DNA of 64,000 nt from the NCBI GenBank assembly GCA_963675235.2, contig CAXXFU010000009.1, positions 1-64,000 on the forward strand, read 5' to 3'. A program made the position numbers and the translations under genes. A model generated the notes under the pieces. That model ran no database searches, was not told the DNA's origin, and worked only from the letters and a program-made list of their open reading frames with translations. This document shows, one piece after another, positions 24,520 to 35,588 of this stretch (positions are counted from its first letter, which is position 1; every line of letters starts with the position of its first letter). This DNA comes from JAHJQZ01 sp963675235 (lineage in GTDB: Bacteria; Pseudomonadota; Alphaproteobacteria; Rhizobiales; Devosiaceae).

Positions 24520-24536
24520 TTTAGAATGGTTCCAAA
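24520..24536. promoter_or_regulatory. Irr box (iron control element) upstream of the suf operon
   Basis: TTTAGAA-TGG-TTCCAAA matches the rhizobial Irr/ICE consensus TTTAGAA-N3-TTCTAAA at 13 of 14 specified positions. It lies 128 bp before the first suf gene, in an AT-rich stretch. Irr control of suf is known in related Alphaproteobacteria. Confidence 0.7.
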
Positions 24537-24663
24537 CTAGATCCGTACGCCACGCCGGCAGGCGCACGGCGCGCCTCTTTTAGACAAGGCGTGCTTGAAA
24601 ATTCAAGAATTGTTTGGCCTTTAACGCTGAGACCGTCGCCCGAGGGAGGCGGTAGGAGCCCTG

Positions 24664-25821
24664 ATGTCGAAAAGATCGACCTATCTCGATCACAATGCCA
24701 GTGCCCCGATGCTGCCCGAAGCCGGCGATGCCGTGCGCGCGGCGCTCGGTTTTATCGGCAACGCCTCGTCGGTTCATGCCGGCGGGCGGGCGGTGCGTTC
24801 GGCCATCGACAAGGCGCGTGGCGCAGTGGCCACGGCGGCCGGCGCCGAACGGCGCGACGTGGTGTTCACCAGCTCTGCGACCGAGGCGTTGACGCAAGCC
24901 ATCATCGGCGGCGCCAGGGCCTTCGCAGCGGACGAGGTCATCGTCGGCGCCGGCGAACATCTGGCGGTTTTGCGGGCTGCCGAGGCCAGCGGGCTTGCGC
25001 CGACAAAGATCGGCGTCGATGAAAACGGCGTCCTCAAGCTCGACGAAATCACAGCAGTGCTGGAGCGACTCGAAGCAGGACAGGTCCCGGCGCTGTTCGC
25101 CTTCCAGATGGTCAACAACGAGACAGGCGTCGTCCAACCGATCGCCGAAATCGAGAAACTGGTCGGGCCGACTAGGCATCTGCTGATCGTCGACGCCGTA
25201 CAGGCCTTCGGCAAGATCGAACTTGGTTTTTCCGCCCGCGCTACCGACATGATGGCTGTTTCGGGTCACAAGATCGGTGGGCCGGCCGGCGCTGCAGCCC
25301 TTCTGGTCAAGCCGCACTGCGACGATGTGCGCCTCATTCCCGGTGGTGGCCAGGAAATGGGTCGGCGCGGCGGTACCGAGAGTCTATTGTCGATTGCGGG
25401 ATTCGGCGCGGCGGCGGAACGTTTTGCCACGGCCTATGCGGCTGCCGGGGTTGAAGCCCTGAGCGCCAGGGCCGAAATCGAGATCCGGGCTCTTGCGCCC
25501 GATGCGGTGATTTTTGGCGCCGGCGCCGAACGGGTGGGCAATTGCGTCAGTTTCGCGGTGCCCGGTCTCACGGCGGCGGTGGCCATGATGGCGCTCGATC
25601 TTGAGGGTATCGAAATATCCTCGGGATCTGCCTGTTCCTCGGGCAAGGTCGGCAAGAGCCACGTGCTCGCCGCCATGGGCGTCGATGAAAAGCTGATGGA
25701 TGGCGCGTTGAGGCTGAGCCTTGGCTGGTCATCGACCGAACAAGACATCGCCGCCTTCGCGGCGGGTTTCGCCAAGGTGCTTGCGCGCCGGCGGAAATCA
25801 AACACGGAAAGAGCCGCCTGA
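24664..25821 (+). CDS. Cysteine desulfurase, IscS/NifS type (first gene of suf operon)
   Basis: PLP enzyme that takes sulfur from L-cysteine for Fe-S cluster assembly, 385 residues. N-terminus STYLDHNASAPMLPEA, PLP lysine K203 in SGHKIGGP, and the persulfide-forming Cys324 in SSGSACSSGKVGKS place it in the class I (IscS/NifS) group, distinct from SufS further along the operon. AGGAG is well placed before ATG 24664. It is 20 bp upstream of sufB. Two desulfurases of different class in one SUF operon is a known alphaproteobacterial arrangement; no iscR or sufE gene is in this window. Confidence 0.93.
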   Translation: MSKRSTYLDHNASAPMLPEAGDAVRAALGFIGNASSVHAGGRAVRSAIDKARGAVATAAGAERRDVVFTSSATEALTQAIIGGARAFAADEVIVGAGEHLAVLRAAEASGLAPTKIGVDENGVLKLDEITAVLERLEAGQVPALFAFQMVNNETGVVQPIAEIEKLVGPTRHLLIVDAVQAFGKIELGFSARATDMMAVSGHKIGGPAGAAALLVKPHCDDVRLIPGGGQEMGRRGGTESLLSIAGFGAAAERFATAYAAAGVEALSARAEIEIRALAPDAVIFGAGAERVGNCVSFAVPGLTAAVAMMALDLEGIEISSGSACSSGKVGKSHVLAAMGVDEKLMDGALRLSLGWSSTEQDIAAFAAGFAKVLARRRKSNTERAA

Positions 25822-25841
25822 GCGCGGTCAACGAGGCAAGT

Positions 25842-27373
<1,532 letters not shown>

Positions 27374-27374
<1 letters not shown>

Positions 27375-27883
27375 TGACTGAAGCTCCCAAGCCGGTTTTG
27401 ACCCTGAGCGGACTTGCGCTCGACCATGTGCGCGAGGGTGGCATATTCGAATACGCCGACGCACCGATCGGGGCACCGCTCAAGCTGACGCGGCTCGGAG
27501 CGAACTACACCGAGGTGCCGCCCGGCAAAAGCGCCTGTCCGTTCCATTCCCACCATGCCGAGGACGAGATGTTCGTCATCCTGTCCGGGCACGGCGAATA
27601 CAGATACGGCGACGCGCGTTACGCAATTGCCGGCGGCGATGTGCTGGGCGCACCGGTCGGTGGACCGGAAACGGCGCACCAGATCTTCAACGCCGGCGAT
27701 GAGCCTCTGAGATATCTGGCGATCTCTTCCAAGGCGCAGATCGACATCTGCGAATACCCGGACAGCGGCAAGTTCTCGGTGACCAGCCGCGGACGAGCCG
27801 GCGATCCCGACTTTCGCTACCGGTTCATCGGACGCCAGGAACAGGCGCTCGACTATTTTGATGGTGAGGAGACGGCGAAATGA
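27374..27883 (+). CDS. Cupin-domain protein 1 of 3 (between sufB and sufC)
   Basis: A 169-residue single-domain cupin. Motif 1 reads PPGKSACPFHSHHAEDEMFVILSG-type, giving HxH and Glu metal ligands, and motif 2 reads GDVLGAPVGGPETAHQ with the fourth ligand His; all four ligands are kept, so it should bind a metal. The C-terminus EYPDSGKF ... LDYFDGEE is shared with the next two genes. Start ATG 27374 overlaps the sufB stop by one base; TTG at 27371 is also possible. It looks like an uncharacterised small cupin (COG3837-like). Role in Fe-S assembly is suggested only by position. Confidence 0.88.
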
Positions 27884-28383
27884 CCGACAGTCCCAAGCCA
27901 GTCATCAATCTCGCCGATGTGCCGCTCAACGAGAATTCCCATGGCGAGAAGTTTCGCGGCAGGATCGGCTCGTTCGCCGGGCGCATCGGCATGTCCGGCA
28001 TGGGCGCCATGCTGCACGAGCTGCCGCCGGGCAAGGCTGCCTTTCCTTTTCACGCCCATCACATGACCCAGGAGTTGTTTGTCATCCTTGAGGGCGAGGG
28101 CACCTATCGCTTCGGCGACAAGGAATACCCCATCAAGGCCGAGGACGTGCTCGCCGCACCCACCGGCGGGGCGGAGGTCGCGCACCAGATCGTCAACACC
28201 GGCACGACAACGCTGCGCTATCTCGGCATCTCGGCCAATTCGGCTGGCGGTGACGTCGTCGAATATCCGGACAGCGGCAAGTTCGCCGTCTCTTCGCGCT
28301 TCGACTGGGCCACCCAGTCGGGTGGCGTCCGCTATGTCGGCCGTCAGGAGAACTCGCTCGGCTATTGGGACGGTGAGGAATGA
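27880..28383 (+). CDS. Cupin-domain protein 2 of 3 (between sufB and sufC)
   Basis: A 167-residue paralogue of the flanking genes. Motif 1 is GKAAFPFHAHHMTQELFVIL with HxH and Glu, motif 2 is EDVLAAPTGGAEVAHQIVN with the last His; the tail is EYPDSGKFAVSS ... LGYWDGEE. Start overlaps the previous stop as ATGA. The middle part differs from copy 1 enough that duplication is not recent. Full metal-ligand set present. No signal peptide; cytoplasmic. Function unknown. Confidence 0.88.
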   Translation: MTDSPKPVINLADVPLNENSHGEKFRGRIGSFAGRIGMSGMGAMLHELPPGKAAFPFHAHHMTQELFVILEGEGTYRFGDKEYPIKAEDVLAAPTGGAEVAHQIVNTGTTTLRYLGISANSAGGDVVEYPDSGKFAVSSRFDWATQSGGVRYVGRQENSLGYWDGEE

Positions 28384-28891
28384 CCGACAAGCCTTTCGCC
28401 AATATCTTCGAGCTGGAAAGCAAGCACCACCGCAAGGGGCGGTTCGAGGCGATGACCACCCGCGTCGGCGGCGTCATCGGGTCCGAGGCGCTCGGCATGC
28501 AATACATGGTCGTGCCGCCGGGCAAGACCGGCTATCCGCGCCACAACCATCACAACAATGAAGAACTGTTCGTCATCCTGCAGGGCGAGGGCACCTACAC
28601 CAAGGGCGCCAGGTCCTGGCCGGTCAAGGCGGGCGATGCCATTGCAGCGCCGGCGGGCGGGACCGACACGGCCCATCAGCTCGCCAACACGGGTCACGAA
28701 GACCTCAAATATCTCGCGATTTCAACTCGCAACGATCCGGATGTCATCGAATATCCGGACAGCGACAAATTCATGGTCGCCGCATCGATTCCGCCGGGAG
28801 GCGGCATGATGGCAGCCGATTTCAAGCTCGTCGGGCGCGACCGCCCGATGCTTGACTATTGGGACGGCGAAGACACCGGAGAAAACCAGCT

Positions 28892-28895
<4 letters not shown>
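28380..28895 (+). CDS. Cupin-domain protein 3 of 3 (between sufB and sufC)
   Basis: A 171-residue third copy. Motif 1 GKTGYPRHNHHNNEELFVIL, motif 2 GDAIAAPAGGTDTAHQLAN, tail EYPDSDKFMVAAS ... LDYWDGED. Start overlaps copy 2's stop (ATGA), and its own stop overlaps the sufC start (ATGA), so sufB, three cupins and sufC are one coupled translational unit. The most diverged copy in its N-terminal third (FANIFELESKHHRKGRFEAM). Function unknown; candidates are iron or sulfur-ligand sensing, metal handling or a thiol dioxygenase-like activity, none proven. Confidence 0.88.
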
Positions 28896-29649
<754 letters not shown>

Positions 29650-29653
<4 letters not shown>

Positions 29654-30864
29654 GCGTTTCACAACTGGTTCGACTCGGGCCGGCAGAGGAAAAGCTCGCC
29701 GCCCAGTTGAGACAGGCGGGCGCCGCCGACGCGGCTGCACGCCTTGAGGGCGCCGGCCTGCCGACACGGCGGGTCGAGGCCTATCACTACACCGACCTCA
29801 AGGCGCTGCTGCGCGACGTGCCCGATCTTGGCACCGAAGCGGCCGAGATGAGTGCGCCGGCCTTTGCTGTTCCGGGCGCCTATCGCATCGCCATCGTCAA
29901 CGGTGCCATCCAGCATGCCGGCTCGGCCCCGGCCGGGGTCATTGCCGGCGAGGTCGCCGGAAGCGTGCTGAGCGAGCGTGACGATGTGATAACCCGCATC
30001 AATGCCGGCCTGGTCAACAAGGCGCTGCGACTCGATCTCGACAACGAGGTCGACCCGGTCATCCATATCGATCACCGTATCGAGGGTGGAGCGGCCCATG
30101 TCGCCGATGCCGTCAAGATCTATGTCGGCGACGGCGGCAAGGCGACGCTGGTCGAGAGCTTTTCAGGCACCGATGCCGCCCATCTCGGCAATCACGCCAC
30201 CTATATCGCGCTCGGCAAGAGTGCCGAACTGACCCATATCCTTGTCGATCTCAGCGGCCGCACGGCCCGGCATTTCGCCAGCGTCGAATATGCCTTGGCC
30301 GAAAATGCCAGACTAACGTCTCTGGCAGTCAATTCCGGCTCTGCGCTGTCGCGGACCCAGATCTTCTGCAACGTCAGCGGAGAGGGCGCCCACGGCGATT
30401 TCCGCGGGTTGACGCTGATCGAGGACGGCCAGCATTCGGACACCACCCTGCAGCTTGCCCACGACGTGCCGAACACCACCTCGGTCGAGACGTACAAGAC
30501 CGTCGGGCGCGGCCGCTCGCGTGGTGTCTTCCAGGGCAAGATCGTGGTTGCCCGCGACGCCCAGAAGACCGATGCAAAGATGATGTCGAAGGGGCTGATG
30601 CTTTCCGACGAGACGGAGATCTTTTCCAAACCCGAACTCGAGATCTTTGCCGACGACGTGGTGTGCGGACACGGCTCGACCTGTGGCGCGCTCGACGAGG
30701 AGAGCATGTTCTACCTGATGAGCCGCGGTATCCCGCGCGTCGAGGCGCAGGCGATCTTGGTGCGGGCCTTCCTCGAGGCCGGGTTCGACGATATCGCCGA
30801 TACCGAGTTGCACGAGGCCCTGTCGGCGGTTGCCGAGGAATGGCTGCAGCGGGGGCTCAAGTGA
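29650..30864 (+). CDS. sufD: Fe-S cluster assembly protein SufD
   Basis: SufB paralogue forming the SufB-SufD heterodimer. 404 residues, beta-helix type sequence. Family marks: VEAYHYTDLKALL near the N-terminus, FQGKIVVARDAQKTDAKM, LSDETEIFSKPELEIFADDVVCGHGST (in parts) and the C-terminal FLEAGFDDIADTELHEAL. Starts with an ATGA overlap on sufC and ends with a GTGA overlap on sufS. Normal length and no broken region. Confidence 0.96.
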
Positions 30865-32081
30865 GTTTTGACCTCGAACGGGTCCGGGCCGATTTCCCCA
30901 TTCTGAAAGAGGAAATCCACGGCCACCGGCTCGTTTATCTCGACAATGGCGCCTCGGCCCAGAAGCCGCAGACGGTAATCGACACGATGGCCGACACCTA
31001 TGCGCATTCCTACGCCAATGTGCATCGCGGCCTGCACACGCTGTCGCAACGCGCCACCGACGCCTACGAGTTGGCGCGCGAACGCGTGCGCGCCTTCCTC
31101 AATGCGCCCAAGGTCGATGAGATCGTCTTCACCAAGGGCGCGACCGATGCGCTGAACCTGGTGGCATCGAGCTTTGCCGCGCCGCGTATCGGTCCGGGCG
31201 ACGAGATCGTTCTCACCATCATGGAGCACCATTCCAACATCGTGCCATGGCAGTTCCTGAGGGAACGCCAGGGAGCCGTGCAGAAATGGGTCGATGTCAC
31301 CGACGAGGGCGGTTTCGATCTCGATGCCTTCGAAGCGGCGCTGAGCGAAAAGACCAAGATCGTCGCCGTCACCCATATGTCGAACGTGCTCGGCACGATC
31401 ACGCCGCTTGCCGAGATCGTCAGGCTGGCCCATGCGCGCGGCATTCCGGTCGTTGTCGACGGCAGCCAGGCCGCAGTCCATACCGTTGTCGACGTTCAGG
31501 CACTCGACGTCGATTTCTACGTCGTCACTGGCCACAAGCTCTACGGGCCCTCGGGCATCGGCGCGCTTTATGGCAAGCACGACCTGCTAAAGGACATGCA
31601 GCCCTACCAGGGCGGTGGCGAAATGATCGAGGAGGTGACGCTTGATGGCGTCACCTACAACGCGCCGCCGCACCGCTTCGAGGCCGGCACGCCGCCGATC
31701 GTGCAGGCGATCGGGCTCGGTTCGGCTCTGGCCTATCTCGAAACACTCGGGCGCGAGGCGGTGTTCGCCCACGAACACGAGGTCGCCGCCTATGCCGCCG
31801 AGCGGCTCGGCCAGATCAATTCCTTGCGACTGATCGGGACGGCGCCGGGCAAGGGCGGTATCTTCGCCTTCGAGGTCGAGGGCGCTCATGCCCATGACAT
31901 ATCGACGATTCTCGACCGTTACGGCGTGGCCGTCAGGGCCGGGACCCATTGCGCCCAACCGCTTCTGAAGCGATTTGGCGCCGCCTCTACCTGCCGCGCA
32001 TCGTTCGGCCTATATAATGGCAAGGACGACGTGGATGCGCTTTGTGCAGCCCTTGAAAAGGCCAAGGGCTTTTTCGCGTGA
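30861..32081 (+). CDS. sufS: Cysteine desulfurase SufS
   Basis: Class II cysteine desulfurase that feeds sulfur to SufBCD, usually through SufE or SufU. 406 residues from GTG 30861, which overlaps the sufD stop (GTGA). PLP lysine K226 lies in TGHKLYGPSG and the catalytic Cys364 in RAGTHCAQPLLKRF, the same positions as in E. coli SufS. This is the second desulfurase in the operon, after the IscS-type first gene. The sulfur acceptor SufE is not in the window. The open frame reaches upstream into sufD but that part is out of family. Confidence 0.96.
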   Translation: MSFDLERVRADFPILKEEIHGHRLVYLDNGASAQKPQTVIDTMADTYAHSYANVHRGLHTLSQRATDAYELARERVRAFLNAPKVDEIVFTKGATDALNLVASSFAAPRIGPGDEIVLTIMEHHSNIVPWQFLRERQGAVQKWVDVTDEGGFDLDAFEAALSEKTKIVAVTHMSNVLGTITPLAEIVRLAHARGIPVVVDGSQAAVHTVVDVQALDVDFYVVTGHKLYGPSGIGALYGKHDLLKDMQPYQGGGEMIEEVTLDGVTYNAPPHRFEAGTPPIVQAIGLGSALAYLETLGREAVFAHEHEVAAYAAERLGQINSLRLIGTAPGKGGIFAFEVEGAHAHDISTILDRYGVAVRAGTHCAQPLLKRFGAASTCRASFGLYNGKDDVDALCAALEKAKGFFA

Positions 32082-32100
32082 GAAGATCCAAGGAAATTTG

Positions 32101-32505
32101 ATGAGCGAAGCGAGCCAAGCCGAAAACATCGAGAGCCCCGAGACCGAGACCGCCGCGCCGCTGCTGACGACCAGCGGCGACGCCATTGCGCCCGAGGAAG
32201 TCGAACGCATCACCGCAGATATCGTTGCGGCGCTCAAGACCGTCTACGATCCGGAAATCCCGGTCGACATCTACGAACTCGGGCTGATCTACAAGATCGA
32301 GATGGACGACGACCGCCTGATCCGCGTCGACATGACCCTGACCGCACCGGGTTGCCCGGTCGCTGGCGAAATGCCCGGCTGGGTCGACAACGCCGTCCGT
32401 GGCGTCGAGGGCATCTCGGATGTCATGGTCAACATGGTCTTCGATCCGCCCTGGACCCCGGAGCGGATGAGCGAGGAAGCGCAGGTCGCGCTCAACTGGT
32501 GGTGA
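32101..32505 (+). CDS. sufT: SufT-like DUF59 (MIP18 family) Fe-S maturation protein
   Basis: A 134-residue protein whose C-terminal part is the DUF59 domain: KTVYDPEIPVDIYELGLIYKI, then LTAPGCPVAGEMPGWV with the conserved Cys, and VFDPPWTPERMSEEA. The N-terminal 30 residues are acidic and unstructured. SufT proteins help Fe-S protein maturation under high iron-sulfur demand. AAGGAA stands 7 nt before the ATG, and the gap from sufS is 19 bp. Its stop overlaps the start of the next VOC gene. Confidence 0.93.
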   Translation: MSEASQAENIESPETETAAPLLTTSGDAIAPEEVERITADIVAALKTVYDPEIPVDIYELGLIYKIEMDDDRLIRVDMTLTAPGCPVAGEMPGWVDNAVRGVEGISDVMVNMVFDPPWTPERMSEEAQVALNWW

Positions 32506-32927
32506 GCTTGGCGCGGCCCGCACTGACAGGCCTGGTCGAAACCTGCCTTTATGTTTCCGATGTCGAGGCAAGCCGGGATTTCTACGTCGACCTGTTCGGT
32601 TTCGAACCGGTTGGCGGCGACGCCCGCATCCAGCCGCTGATGGTCGGTCCGAGCCAGATGCTGATCCTGTTCAGGACGGGCGGTACACCGAAACCCGTCC
32701 CGGTCGCCAATGGCTTCATCCCGCCACATGACGGCGGCGGCGAGCAGCATTTCGCCTTCGGCGTGCCCGAGGATGCCTTCGAGGACTGGAAGGTGTTCCT
32801 TGCCGGCAAGAGTATCGAAATCGAGAGCACCATAGACTGGCCGCAGGGCGGGCGTAGCCTTTATTTCCGTGACCCCGACCGGCTGGTTGTCGAACTGGTC
32901 ACCCCGGGCCTGTGGCCCAACTACTGA
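32502..32927 (+). CDS. VOC (glyoxalase-fold) family protein within the suf operon
   Basis: A 141-residue protein with glyoxalase-fold features: LVETCLYVSDVEASRDFYVD at the start, HFAFGVPEDAFEDWK in the middle and RSLYFRDPDRLVVELVTPGLW at the end, with His and Glu in likely metal positions. I start at GTG 32502, overlapping the sufT stop (GTGA). Its place between sufT and sufA, with coupled translation, suggests it is expressed with Fe-S assembly; the substrate is not known. Alternative start GTG 32499. Confidence 0.85.
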   Translation: MSLARPALTGLVETCLYVSDVEASRDFYVDLFGFEPVGGDARIQPLMVGPSQMLILFRTGGTPKPVPVANGFIPPHDGGGEQHFAFGVPEDAFEDWKVFLAGKSIEIESTIDWPQGGRSLYFRDPDRLVVELVTPGLWPNY

Positions 32928-32938
32928 AGGACAAACCG

Positions 32939-33322
32939 ATGGCACTGAAGATCATGAGCCTGACCGACGCCGCCGCAGAGCGCATCCGCGAGATCATTGC
33001 AGATGCCGAAACGCCGGTCATCGGCGTGCGCGTCGGGGTCCGGAATGCCGGCTGCGCTGGCATGGCCTATACGCTTGACTATGTCTCCGAGGCGCCGGCT
33101 GGTGACGATCATGTCAGCGAGCACGGTGTCGATGTCTGGGTCGAACCCAAGGCAACACTCTTCCTGCTTGGCACGGTGATGGATTTCAAGGTCGACAAGA
33201 TGAGCTCCGGGTTCACCTTCACCAATCCCAACGAGGTCAGCGCCTGCGGCTGCGGCGAAAGCGTTCAGCTCGAACAGGCCGATCTCAAGGCCCTGGCCGA
33301 GGCGAGGGCTGGGGCGCAATAG
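32939..33322 (+). CDS. sufA: A-type Fe-S carrier SufA (HesB/IscA family)
   Basis: Carrier passing Fe-S clusters to target proteins, 127 residues, last gene of the operon. The three conserved cysteines are C39 (NAGCAGMAY) and C103/C105 (SACGCGES). The start ATG 32939 follows the VOC stop by 11 bp with GAAGGA as SD. Slightly longer than E. coli SufA because of a short C-terminal tail (LEQADLKALAEARAGAQ). An intergenic repeat element follows. Confidence 0.95.
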   Translation: MALKIMSLTDAAAERIREIIADAETPVIGVRVGVRNAGCAGMAYTLDYVSEAPAGDDHVSEHGVDVWVEPKATLFLLGTVMDFKVDKMSSGFTFTNPNEVSACGCGESVQLEQADLKALAEARAGAQ

Positions 33323-33343
33323 GCGCCTGTCGGCTTCCCGATC

Positions 33344-33449
33344 GTCATTGACGCGAAAACAGGCATCCAGGAGCGCCGCGTCGGCGCGCAAGACTCCTGT
33401 GGCGCGCGAGACCCGCGCTGCTGGATTCCCTAATCGCGCCGGGATGACG
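33344..33449. repeat. Intergenic repeat, diverged relative of the 15.4-kb element
   Basis: Starts GTCATTGACG, passes CATCCAG and CTGGATTCCC with facing GCGCCGCG/CGCGCG-rich arms, and ends GGGATGACG. Same order of short blocks (GTCATT, CCAG, CTGGATTCCC, GATGAC) as the element at 15370-15483. It lies between sufA and the convergent DUF2000 gene. Confidence 0.5.
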
Positions 33450-33465
33450 GGAAGCGGTCGCATCA

Positions 33466-33882
33466 TCAGCGCAACAGCTTCAGCGACCCCGTTAGCGAGC
33501 GCACCCATTGACTCGGACCCGCCAGCCCGAGTCCGTCTATCTCCTCGGCATCGAGGCTCTTTTCCGGAAAGACGGCCTGGTATTCTTCGAAATCGTGCAA
33601 GGATCGCGCGAAGGCCGGAAACGGCACCACGGCGGCGCCTTCGGGAATAGGCAGGGCGCGGCGCATGGCGACGGCGATGACGTCCGCCGGCGCCTGCAAT
33701 ACCGGCACCGGCCGGTTCGAGCTGGTGTCGAGGGTCTTGCGGTCGCTGTCGGTCAGCTGGCTGTTGCCCAGCACCGGCAGTTTCGCCCCGAGGCCGATGG
33801 CGACGGCGCCGATGGTGTTTGCGACAAGCCCGGGCGGCAGTTCGGGGTTGACGATGATGGCGATACGCACGTCTTGATCCAT
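33466..33882 (-). CDS. DUF2000 family protein
   Basis: A 138-residue protein of the DUF2000 family: RIAIIVNPELPPGLVANTIG near the N-terminus, GLGAKLPVLGNSQL, and later VPVLQAPADVIAVAMRRAL. Family function is unknown; the fold resembles peptidyl-tRNA hydrolase 2 by published structural annotation (from memory). ATG 33882 has a strong SD (GGAGAAGG); an upstream start at 33975 is unlikely. It is divergent from an Lrp/AsnC regulator, a pairing I recall as frequent for this family, so that regulator probably controls it. Confidence 0.85.
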   Translation of the reverse strand: MDQDVRIAIIVNPELPPGLVANTIGAVAIGLGAKLPVLGNSQLTDSDRKTLDTSSNRPVPVLQAPADVIAVAMRRALPIPEGAAVVPFPAFARSLHDFEEYQAVFPEKSLDAEEIDGLGLAGPSQWVRSLTGSLKLLR

Positions 33883-33948
33883 GACCTTCTCCGGCAACTG
33901 AAACCGGCGGCAGAATAGTGCCTCGGGCAGGGGCAATCCTGCCTTTTC

Positions 33949-33978
33949 TTGTCCTTCAGGATGCAAATCTGGCATAAT
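33949..33978 (+). promoter_or_regulatory. Candidate promoter of the Lrp/AsnC gene
   Basis: TTGTCC (33949-33954), an 18-bp spacer, then CATAAT (33973-33978), 31 bp before the ATG. Moderate match to a housekeeping promoter. Confidence 0.45.
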
Positions 33979-34009
33979 CTACCGGGTTGAAACGAAGAAT
34001 GGACAAAAC

Positions 34010-34486
34010 ATGCCGACAAATGCGCCTGAAGCGGTAGACGCCAAAATCCTCCAAGCCCTGCAGGGTGATGGGCGGCTGACCAACCAGGCGCTGGCGGACA
34101 GCGTCGGCATGTCGACCTCTCCGTGCTGGCGCCGGGTGAACAGGCTGGAACAGAGCGGGGTGATCGCCGGTTACCGTGCCGTTCTCGATCGCCAGAAAAT
34201 CGGACTTGGCGTTCTCGCCTTCGTCCGCGTCAAAATCGACAGCCACAACGCCGACGAGGCCGAGGAATTCTCGCGCGGCATCATGCGGCTCGACGAGGTT
34301 GTCGCCTGCTACTCCGTTGCCGGCGACTCCGATTTCCTGCTGCAGGTGGTCGCGAGCGACCTTGACGCCTACGCCGATTTTGCCATGACCGTCATCCGTC
34401 GCCTGCCGCGCATCAAGGAAATGCAGACGACAATGGTCCTCAAGGAAATCAAGGCGTTTGACGGATATCCTGTCACGACAGGTTAG
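34010..34486 (+). CDS. Lrp/AsnC family transcriptional regulator
   Basis: A 158-residue leucine-responsive-type regulator. N-terminal winged helix (residues 8-60; ILQALQGDGRLTNQALADSV, then MSTSPCWRRVNRLEQSGVI) followed by the RAM ligand-binding domain (about 75-150; LAFVRVKIDSHNADE, VVACYSVAGDSDFLLQVVA). Divergent from the DUF2000 gene with 127 bp between starts. It probably regulates that neighbour and perhaps itself; the amino-acid effector is unknown. Confidence 0.92.
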   Translation: MPTNAPEAVDAKILQALQGDGRLTNQALADSVGMSTSPCWRRVNRLEQSGVIAGYRAVLDRQKIGLGVLAFVRVKIDSHNADEAEEFSRGIMRLDEVVACYSVAGDSDFLLQVVASDLDAYADFAMTVIRRLPRIKEMQTTMVLKEIKAFDGYPVTTG

Positions 34487-34523
34487 GTTCTGGGGCGTCA
34501 GCGAGTGGTTTTGGCAGCCGTGA

Positions 34524-35588
34524 TCAGGCCGCGTTGACCTCGAGGTCGACCAGTTCGTCAGTTTCGGCGACGACACGGTTGCGGCCATTGCGCTTGGCGG
34601 CATAAAGGCAGCGGTCGGCGCGTTCGATCAGCGAGGTGGCGACGTCGTCGGGCTGCAGCTGGGCAACGCCGAACGACGCCGTGACACGGCCGAGATTCTC
34701 GTTTGTCGAGCGGCGCAGCAATTCCTTGGACTGGATGGCCTTGCGCACCATCTCGGCCAGCGCCTGGGCTCCCTCGATCGCGGTATTGGGCAGGACGGCA
34801 GCAAACTCTTCGCCGCCATAGCGTGCCGCGATGTCGAGCCCCTTGATCATCGATTTCAGCGTCAGGGCGACGAGCCGCAGCACCTGATCGCCGGTCTGAT
34901 GGCCGAAGGTATCGTTGAAGCGCTTGAAATGGTCGATGTCGAGAAGGATCAGTGTCAGGGGCTTGCCGGTATCGCGGGCATCGGCAATGGCCTTGTCGAT
35001 GCTCTTGTCGAAGAACTTGCGATTGTAGATCTTGGTCAGCGGGTCGAGCTGGGACTCGCGCCGTACTGCGTCGAGATCGCGCTGCAACGCGGCAATATCG
35101 GATTTCGAGGATTCCAGCCGCTCTTCGAGGATGCGGTTGTTGGACTGCATCCGCCGTGTTTCCTCGAGCAGCTGGGTGGTGAGCTGTCGCAGCGCCTTGC
35201 GGTCGATTTCCTCGCTCAGGCTTTCGTTGGCTTCGACCAGCTTGCCCGAGTAGGAATTGGCGCTCTGCATGGCGTTCTTCACGGCGCCGCGCACGGAATC
35301 GATATTGGTGAAAACCTTCTCGGAGAGCGTGTTGAGACGCTCTTCGACGTCGTTTGTCCGGAGGAATTCCTGATAGAGGCGCTCGGCGATATCGCCGCCT
35401 TCCTCTTCGTTGAACAGCACCATATCGATGCGGGAATTCAGATGGGGATTGATTCCGGAGACATAGGTATAGATCAGCTCATAAAACTGCGGATAGGGCG
35501 GAACCAGGTGTTCCCGCAACAGCCCCATCGCAGAATCCGCATACTTGTTTGCTCGCTGATACTCGCTACTACTCAAGATGCGCCCCAC
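34524..35588 (-). CDS. Diguanylate cyclase (GGDEF domain)
   Basis: Predicted cytoplasmic enzyme making cyclic di-GMP, 354 residues. The N-terminal 170 residues are helical with a coiled coil (about 120-170, RRMQSNNRILEERLESSK) and probably dimerise; the GGDEF domain (about 180-340) has the active motif GGEEF in IAARYGGEEFAAVLP. At the place of the allosteric inhibitory RxxD there is KGLD, so feedback binding may be weak. No membrane segment. The N-terminal region resembles those of alphaproteobacterial polar regulators. A PilZ receptor candidate lies 5 kb away. Confidence 0.93.
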   Translation of the reverse strand: MGRILSSSEYQRANKYADSAMGLLREHLVPPYPQFYELIYTYVSGINPHLNSRIDMVLFNEEEGGDIAERLYQEFLRTNDVEERLNTLSEKVFTNIDSVRGAVKNAMQSANSYSGKLVEANESLSEEIDRKALRQLTTQLLEETRRMQSNNRILEERLESSKSDIAALQRDLDAVRRESQLDPLTKIYNRKFFDKSIDKAIADARDTGKPLTLILLDIDHFKRFNDTFGHQTGDQVLRLVALTLKSMIKGLDIAARYGGEEFAAVLPNTAIEGAQALAEMVRKAIQSKELLRRSTNENLGRVTASFGVAQLQPDDVATSLIERADRCLYAAKRNGRNRVVAETDELVDLEVNAA

